Source: Desulfuromonadaceae bacterium UBA6124 (lineage in GTDB: Bacteria; Desulfobacterota; Desulfuromonadia; Desulfuromonadales; Trichloromonadaceae). From it: DNA of 5,263 nucleotides. Each line of letters starts with the position of its first letter. Positions within the stretch are counted from its first letter, which is position 1. The stretch is taken from the NCBI GenBank assembly GCA_002423365.1, contig DIVU01000076.1, forward strand, positions 1 to 5,263, in the 5' to 3' direction. Shown here in pieces: positions 5,173 through 5,263 of the stretch. The position numbers and the translations under genes are program-made. The notes under the pieces were generated by a model, which searched no databases, was not told the origin of the DNA, and worked only from the letters and a program-made list of their open reading frames with translations.

Positions 5173-5263
5173 ATCCCGTACTTCTTCAACTTGTACTGCA
5201 AATTGCTGCGGCTGACACCGAGCAGCTCGGCGGCCTGGGCCTGCACCCCCCGGGCGCGGACCA
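5157..5263 (-). CDS. Sigma54-dependent transcriptional regulator, C-terminal Fis-type HTH (5' part outside window)
   Basis: Only the last 35 full codons are present; the frame is open to the window edge. The visible sequence, ending QAAELLGVSRSNLQYKLKKYGM then TSDE and a TGA stop, is the Fis/NtrC-type helix-turn-helix that ends enhancer-binding proteins of the NtrC class. These hexameric AAA+ ATPases bind upstream sites and remodel sigma54-RNA polymerase. Whether the missing N-terminus is a phospho-receiver, a PAS or a GAF domain cannot be known from this window, so the signal is unknown. The last four residues come from the heptamer repeat array and are probably not part of the fold. A sigma54-type promoter and an inverted repeat lie directly downstream and are natural candidate targets. 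Confidence 0.88.
   Translation of the reverse strand, partial: VRARGVQAQAAELLGVSRSNLQYKLKKYGMTSDE

Noticed and set aside
4979..5215. A 78-codon plus-strand frame with GGAGG upstream of its ATG
   Set aside because: The GGAGG is only 3 nt from the ATG and borders the terminator stem. The frame runs through the inverted repeat and heptamer array and ends antisense to the regulator HTH, so a real protein is unlikely. A conserved homologue would change this view.

Overview
The window looks like chromosomal DNA from a GC-rich Gram-negative bacterium, most likely a deltaproteobacterium of the Desulfuromonadales type (Geobacter, Pelobacter or Desulfuromonas-like). This rests on the style of the proteins (an NtrC-class regulator tail, a Gram-negative LTA-synthase-like sulfatase, an Fe-S endonuclease III homologue) and on codon bias. 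It is inference, not a database match. There is no mobile element, rRNA, tRNA or CRISPR array.

Layout. (1) Positions 1-302, plus strand: the 3' end of a HhH-GPD/endonuclease III-family DNA glycosylase with a complete C-terminal 4Fe-4S cysteine motif. (2) Positions 301-345: a terminator hairpin shared by convergent genes; its best U-tract serves the minus strand. (3) Positions 4877 down to 367, minus strand: four co-directional genes, probably one operon. In transcription order they are an LtaS/OpgB-like membrane sulfatase-fold transferase, a soluble diacylglycerol-kinase-family lipid kinase, an ADP-ribose pyrophosphatase-type Nudix hydrolase (NudF-like) and a zinc-ribbon NADH pyrophosphatase (NudC). 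(4) Positions 4878-5156: an AT-richer intergenic region with several regulatory-looking elements. (5) Positions 5157-5263, minus strand: the last 35 codons of a sigma54-dependent regulator, consisting of its Fis-type DNA-binding helix-turn-helix.

How the genes may work together. LtaS/OpgB-type enzymes take glycerol-phosphate (or a related headgroup) from a phospholipid and leave diacylglycerol behind. The following gene encodes a kinase that can turn diacylglycerol back into phosphatidate, so the pair reads as a transfer-and-recycle module. The two Nudix genes would clean up NAD(H), NAD-capped RNA and ADP-ribose, and their link to the lipid genes is only co-transcription.

The most interesting region is 4936-5140. 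On the minus strand a well-formed promoter (sigma54 -24/-12 with exact spacing, overlapping an equally good sigma70-type -35/-10) lies only about 30-35 bp upstream of a perfect 12-bp intrinsic terminator with a T7 tract. A transcript from it would be only about 60-70 nt, with an unpaired CCUCC next to the terminator stem. This is either a small RNA gene or a leader/attenuator for the lipid operon, whose own promoter is not otherwise visible. An 11-bp inverted repeat sits at the distance expected of an enhancer-binding-protein site, next to a sigma54 activator gene.
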